Of a DNA stretch of 37,455 nucleotides, positions 34,122 to 37,455 are shown piece by piece. Below the pieces are notes generated by a model that had not been told where the DNA came from, ran no database searches, and saw only the letters and a program-made list of their open reading frames with translations. The first letter of the stretch is position 1. Every line of letters begins with the position of its first letter. The DNA is from JARYLZ01 sp964388275 (GTDB lineage Bacteria; Bacteroidota; Ignavibacteria; SZUA-365): NCBI GenBank assembly GCA_964388275.1, contig CAYLZD010000037.1, positions 1 through 37,455 on the forward strand, written 5' to 3'. The position numbers were made by a program, and so were the translations under genes.

Positions 34122-35963
34122 TCAAGGCCGGCCCAGCACCACGAAATACCAGGTTCCGCTGCCCGAGTCCCAGGTCTTGGTTGTATTGTTCCAGCTGTAG
34201 ATGGTCACCTTGAAGGAATTCGCGGTGACACTGTGCACGGTGGCGAAGTCCGGACTGGGAGTGGTCGACGGCGCATCATATGTGGTCACCACAGGAACCA
34301 GTGAGTTTGCATCGGCCGCGCTGTTGTTCAGAGTCACAGTGTAAGTGGTAAAACCGTTTACCACGCTCGATCCGACCGAGGCGACGCCGAAGTCGGTTGT
34401 GATGGATGCACCGCTCATCCTCGCCCAGGCTAGTACCGTGTTATCCTTGTAAACTCCTCCGATCTGGGGTCCGCTGCTTCCGCCTAATGCATCCCTCAGC
34501 AGAGCATGACTGGAATACAATCCGCCGTGAGTGTAGAAGTTACCGGAATTGTACATCCTGAAAGTCTGTGTGCCGCCGGCCCAACCCTCGAATTGAAACC
34601 CGTTCGGCGAAGAGTTGATGTTATGCACCTCGATAGTTCCAGCCAGTCCGCCGGATTGCAGGTAAAGGGCCTGTGATGCAGCGTCGGCGCTGTTGTTTCT
34701 GGCGACCAGGGTCGGTGCGGAGCCGGAATTATTCACGGCGTCCAATGCGTTACCGGTGGTGGCTTTGGCTTCCAACGCGTCGCTGTTGATGTTGGTGCTG
34801 TTTGTAACCGCGCGCAGGCAGTTGTACGCCGCGGAAGTGTTTTCGATGTGGAAATAGGCTGCGTTGGAATTGCCGTCCTGCTGAATTTCCAGGCCGGGAG
34901 ATGCCGCGTTGTTGTCGATGAAAATACCCTTGCCGCTGCCGCCATAAATCATGTTGATTCCATTGCCCGCACCGCTTTTATTGATGAAAAGGCCGTCTCC
35001 GGCATTTGTGGAAACCAGGTTCACGCAGTTTCCTGTCCCTGTGTTCTGGAAGTATCCGGCCGGTGACGTTCCTCCGGCTCTGGCTTCGACGGCCGCTCCC
35101 GCCGTGGAATGGGCGAACAGGGCGCTGGAGCTGAGGTGAGTGCTGGCCGAATACACCTCCAGTGTCTTAGTGGCCGTCGCCCCGCTGTTGGACTGGAACA
35201 TGCCCGCATTGCCGGCCCCGGAATTCGTCACGGCGAAGGCGTCGCTCGCTGAATTGGCTGTCCCACTGTACGGCAGAGTCAATCCTCCGCCTCCGCCCGA
35301 AGCCGATATCGTTATCGTGTTCGCGGCATCGTCCGGTGTGATGGTAACATTGCCGCCCGCGACCAGGTTTATGTTCCCGCCGTCGTTTGTGACGCTGTTG
35401 ATGCTGGAGACTATCGGCGTGGACAGGTGGTCGGCCGTGATGACGTTGTTCGGGATCTTCGATGCGACGACGGCGCCGTCCGCGATCTGGGGCGTGCCGA
35501 CGGCGCCGTTCGCTATCTTGGCGCCTGTCACGGCATCATCGGCCATTTTTGCCGTGGTAATGGCGCCGTCGAGCACGCTCTCCGCCATACGAGCCCTCAT
35601 GCTGTATGCGGAAGTGGTGAGACGGACTCGCGGCGACAGTTCGGGGTCCGTTCCGACGGTGATCCCTAAATAGTACTGCCGGTCGAAAACAGGTGTGAGC
35701 GGATTGGCCGGATTGCCCCGCCCGAGTATCACGGTAAACAGCCCTTCGGCCACCTGTACCGACGGATGCACTTCTGTCCAGAGAGGCGCTCCTCCGGCTT
35801 CATCCACATAGATGGAGAACGTGAAACGATAGGCGCCGTCTGAAACCGGGGAACCTGTCAGGTCCGTCAAGTACCCCTGGTAGCTCATGGTCTGCGGCAC
35901 GCCCTGTCCCAGCGCCGCCGACACCGCGAGCAGCATGAAAATGAAAAACGGTAAATGCTTCAT
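34122..35963 (-). CDS. Exported tail-fibre-like repeat protein
   Basis: A 613-residue protein. ATG 35963 is preferred, with AGGAGG upstream and a signal peptide (MKHLPFFIFMLLAVSAALG). The N-terminal module PQTMSYQGYLTDLTGSPV to FDRQYYLGITVGTDPELSPRV is a beta domain common in secreted proteins of this bacterial group. Then come short repeats (DGAITTAKMADDAVTGAKIA and similar) and about 280 residues of Gly/Ser/Asn-rich repeats (NSGAGNAGMF, NTGTGNCVNL, NKSGAGNGINM) likely forming a beta helix or trimeric fibre, and a C-terminal beta domain (WYFVVLGRP). It resembles phage-tail or adhesin fibres, but no phage genes are near. Likely a surface or matrix protein. Confidence 0.75.
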   Translation of the reverse strand: MKHLPFFIFMLLAVSAALGQGVPQTMSYQGYLTDLTGSPVSDGAYRFTFSIYVDEAGGAPLWTEVHPSVQVAEGLFTVILGRGNPANPLTPVFDRQYYLGITVGTDPELSPRVRLTTSAYSMRARMAESVLDGAITTAKMADDAVTGAKIANGAVGTPQIADGAVVASKIPNNVITADHLSTPIVSSINSVTNDGGNINLVAGGNVTITPDDAANTITISASGGGGGLTLPYSGTANSASDAFAVTNSGAGNAGMFQSNSGATATKTLEVYSASTHLSSSALFAHSTAGAAVEARAGGTSPAGYFQNTGTGNCVNLVSTNAGDGLFINKSGAGNGINMIYGGSGKGIFIDNNAASPGLEIQQDGNSNAAYFHIENTSAAYNCLRAVTNSTNINSDALEAKATTGNALDAVNNSGSAPTLVARNNSADAASQALYLQSGGLAGTIEVHNINSSPNGFQFEGWAGGTQTFRMYNSGNFYTHGGLYSSHALLRDALGGSSGPQIGGVYKDNTVLAWARMSGASITTDFGVASVGSSVVNGFTTYTVTLNNSAADANSLVPVVTTYDAPSTTPSPDFATVHSVTANSFKVTIYSWNNTTKTWDSGSGTWYFVVLGRP

Positions 35964-36408
35964 CTTCGCGACCTCCTGGATCTGTAAATGATGAACATAT
36001 ATGGAGCAGAATATCTTAATATATCCTCGCGCAGTACCGGTCATCCCGGCTTCCGTCAGAATACTAAGCGGCTGTTCGAGCCGAATTCATACATTATCAA
36101 CTAATAATCTATTTCAATGTCGGCAATTCTTTCAATAAAGTCAATGGAGTCGAGGGATCCCCATGCTGATCCGGAACTCCGTTCCGACAGTCGAATCCGC
36201 CGCCGCGCCCTCCCCTGTCCTGCCTTTGATTGTTCCCGAGGCAGTTCATCGATCAGTACGCGGTATGAACCGACAAGCCCGATTATATTCTGTCGTCCAT
36301 TGGATTGACGAAGCAGGGGATGTCCTTCAGCTCACGTCTGATCAGGAAATCCGCCGCCGGCCCGCATTAGTGGCTGCCGCCAGTTTCACCCTCCCCTTGC
36401 ATCTGGGC
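35964..36408. other. Intergenic stretch with no recognised gene
   Basis: 445 bases upstream of the tail-fibre-like gene and downstream of the PrpD-like remnant. Short open frames cross it on both strands but none has a ribosome binding site or a recognisable protein sequence. The part near 35990-36115 is AT-rich and would hold the promoter of the tail-fibre-like gene; no exact TAnnTTTG box is seen. Confidence 0.4.
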
Positions 36409-37215
36409 TTATGGCGGAGTCAGGTCATCGCTGAATCCGGCACGACTCGCTCCAGATCCTGCCGTACGCTGCCGGCTTCTCCGCCTGGCCGGGGATGTCA
36501 TGTACGCGACTCCTGAGATTTCCGTAGTCGATGGATGCTCTCTCCCATAGCCTGAAGGACGGTGAGCAGATGGATAATGCCCGCGACTGAGAGCCTCGGC
36601 GGACATTCTTCCAATCACACCCGGAATCGTTCGTCTCATCACCTGCCTCATCCATAAACGGTATTTGTGAGGATCGAACAGTATGTCGCAGGCGCGGGCA
36701 ATTGTCGTGACGGTGACTTCCTCTATCTCTTCGCTCGCTATGCCGTGTTCGACCACCAGTTTCAGCACGCATGAGAGATGCGTATGCGTCAGCGCTTCCG
36801 TGGGGAACGCCTTCATCGAGCGCTCCAAAATCTTGTAGGAAGATCCCAGGCCGCCTGTGAGCTTCCCGACGTCCCAGGACCATTCGCCGAGTGTGTCCCT
36901 GCCTTGCATACGGACGGGCGAGACGGCCCGGCTTTTCACGTCCCAGCCCATGAAACAGTCCATGAAGCCCTCCTTGCCCTGGAACACGGCCTCGGTGCCG
37001 CTGTAGCCCTTCCCGGCCATCAGCGCGGCGAATACGCCGGCCTGCACCGCCATGGGGTCCACGGTGTTTTTCATCATGGTCAGCTTGCCGGCCGTCGGAC
37101 AGCCGATGGTGTGATTGTGCGAACCGGCAATGCCTATGGCATTGACCATCCTGTCCGCGTCAAAACCGAGCATTTTGCCGGCACGCCGTTTACCCGGCGC
37201 ACCGGCAAGATCCAT
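36409..37215 (-). pseudogene. MmgE/PrpD family fragment (N-terminal part missing, C-terminus degraded)
   Basis: The region encodes the central part of a MmgE/PrpD-type dehydratase or decarboxylase, starting abruptly at MLGFDADRMVNAIGIAGSHN, with KLTMMKNTVDPMAVQAGVFAALMAGKGYSG, FQGKEGFMDCF, KAFPTEALTHTH and DPHKYR (residues 181-186, near 36675). Family members are about 450-500 residues; the first 180 or so are absent, as no similar sequence is seen in 37216-37455. After TIPGVIGRMSAEA (to about 36590) the frame no longer resembles the family. It is most likely a decayed remnant. Confidence 0.7.
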
Positions 37216-37436
37216 CGCTCAGTAAGTGCGATTATTTCAACTGTTAGTAGATAAATGACTTGACTTTTACGTCTTCTATTATGAGATTGCCCCGTAAACA
37301 ATTATTCCGATCATACAGGAGAGCAGGCCACAAGATAAACGGCGCCGATGCACACCTCGCGTATGTCCATAGGGACAAATGTGATTTTGAAATAGTGCTA
37401 TTGATCCTTCAAAACTATTCAGGACATGGAGGTTTT
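37216..37436. other. AT-richer intergenic stretch at the window end
   Basis: About 220 bases noticeably AT-richer than the rest of the window, with no recognised gene. It presumably contains the promoter of the gene starting at 37437; no exact consensus box was found. Confidence 0.35.
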
Positions 37437-37455
37437 ATGCCCACTCACTCACTCA
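37437..37455 (+). CDS. Start of a plus-strand gene cut by the window edge
   Basis: ATG 37437 has GGAGG (37428-37432) four bases upstream, a clear ribosome binding site, and codons for Met-Pro-Thr-His-Ser-Leu follow before the sequence ends. The codons run through an ACTC tetranucleotide repeat (CACTCACTCACTCA). Too little is present to name the product. Confidence 0.4.

Noticed and set aside
34122..35963. Tail-fibre-like protein as evidence of a prophage
   Set aside because: It has a signal peptide and sits beside a T9SS cargo gene; no other phage genes or integrase are present.
36163..36516. 117-codon plus-strand frame upstream of the tail-fibre-like gene
   Set aside because: No ribosome binding site, composition not protein-like, and it partly overlaps the MmgE/PrpD remnant in antisense.

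Overview
The window reads as a chromosomal scaffold (one run of 100 N) from a GC-rich member of the Bacteroidota/Chlorobi (FCB) assemblage, perhaps near Kapabacteria or Ignavibacteria. The reasons are a complete Bat (aerotolerance) operon of moxR-DUF58-batABCDE type, a secreted protein with HYDIN/ASH-like repeats and a C-terminal type IX secretion (T9SS) sorting domain, an exported tail-fibre-like protein of a kind common in this group, a TAnnTTTG-type promoter box, and a gene set for monocyclic glycosylated carotenoids. The lineage is inferred from gene content; no rRNA is present.

Layout. (1) 1-521: non-coding, with a heptamer repeat and a hairpin-forming interspersed element. (2) 522-7523, minus strand: secA, a zinc-ribbon/Yip1-like membrane protein, a NanE-like epimerase and mutS2, tightly packed. 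Just upstream of secA, 7584-7910 could encode a small exported protein ending in an arrest-peptide-like Arg-Ala-Pro motif; this is the most intriguing candidate for an undescribed regulatory element here. (3) 7987-16306, minus strand: moxR, DUF58, a signal-peptide membrane protein, batA, batB, batC, batD and batE, with nearly every junction overlapping or within a few bases. (4) 16574-21119: accessory genes (radical SAM protein, AlkD-like DNA glycosylase, two small exported proteins of unknown function, DUF2200, DUF1801). This part is peppered with tandem 7-bp repeats of three sequence families that sit on or next to gene 3' ends. (5) 21294-29576, minus strand: a carotenoid operon in the order crtI, crtB, crtZ, crtD-like, cruD-like acyltransferase, cruG-like glycosyltransferase, exported SRPBCC-like protein, [gap], cruF, crtYc, crtYd. 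A small Cys-rich reading frame precedes crtI. (6) 29946-32141, plus strand: katG, divergent from the carotenoid genes. (7) 32278-35963, minus strand: two secreted surface or extracellular proteins. (8) 36409-37215: a broken MmgE/PrpD gene, then an AT-richer stretch and the first codons of a further plus-strand gene at the window edge.

How the genes work together. The carotenoid genes spell out a route: CrtB makes phytoene, CrtI desaturates it, CrtYc/CrtYd cyclise one end, CruF hydrates the other, the CrtD-like enzyme adds a 3',4' double bond and CrtZ hydroxylates the ring, giving a saproxanthin-like monocyclic carotenoid. The glycosyltransferase and acyltransferase would then make an acyl-glycoside of the salinixanthin/myxol-glycoside type. 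KatG next door and the Bat operon fit a theme of oxidative stress and envelope maintenance.
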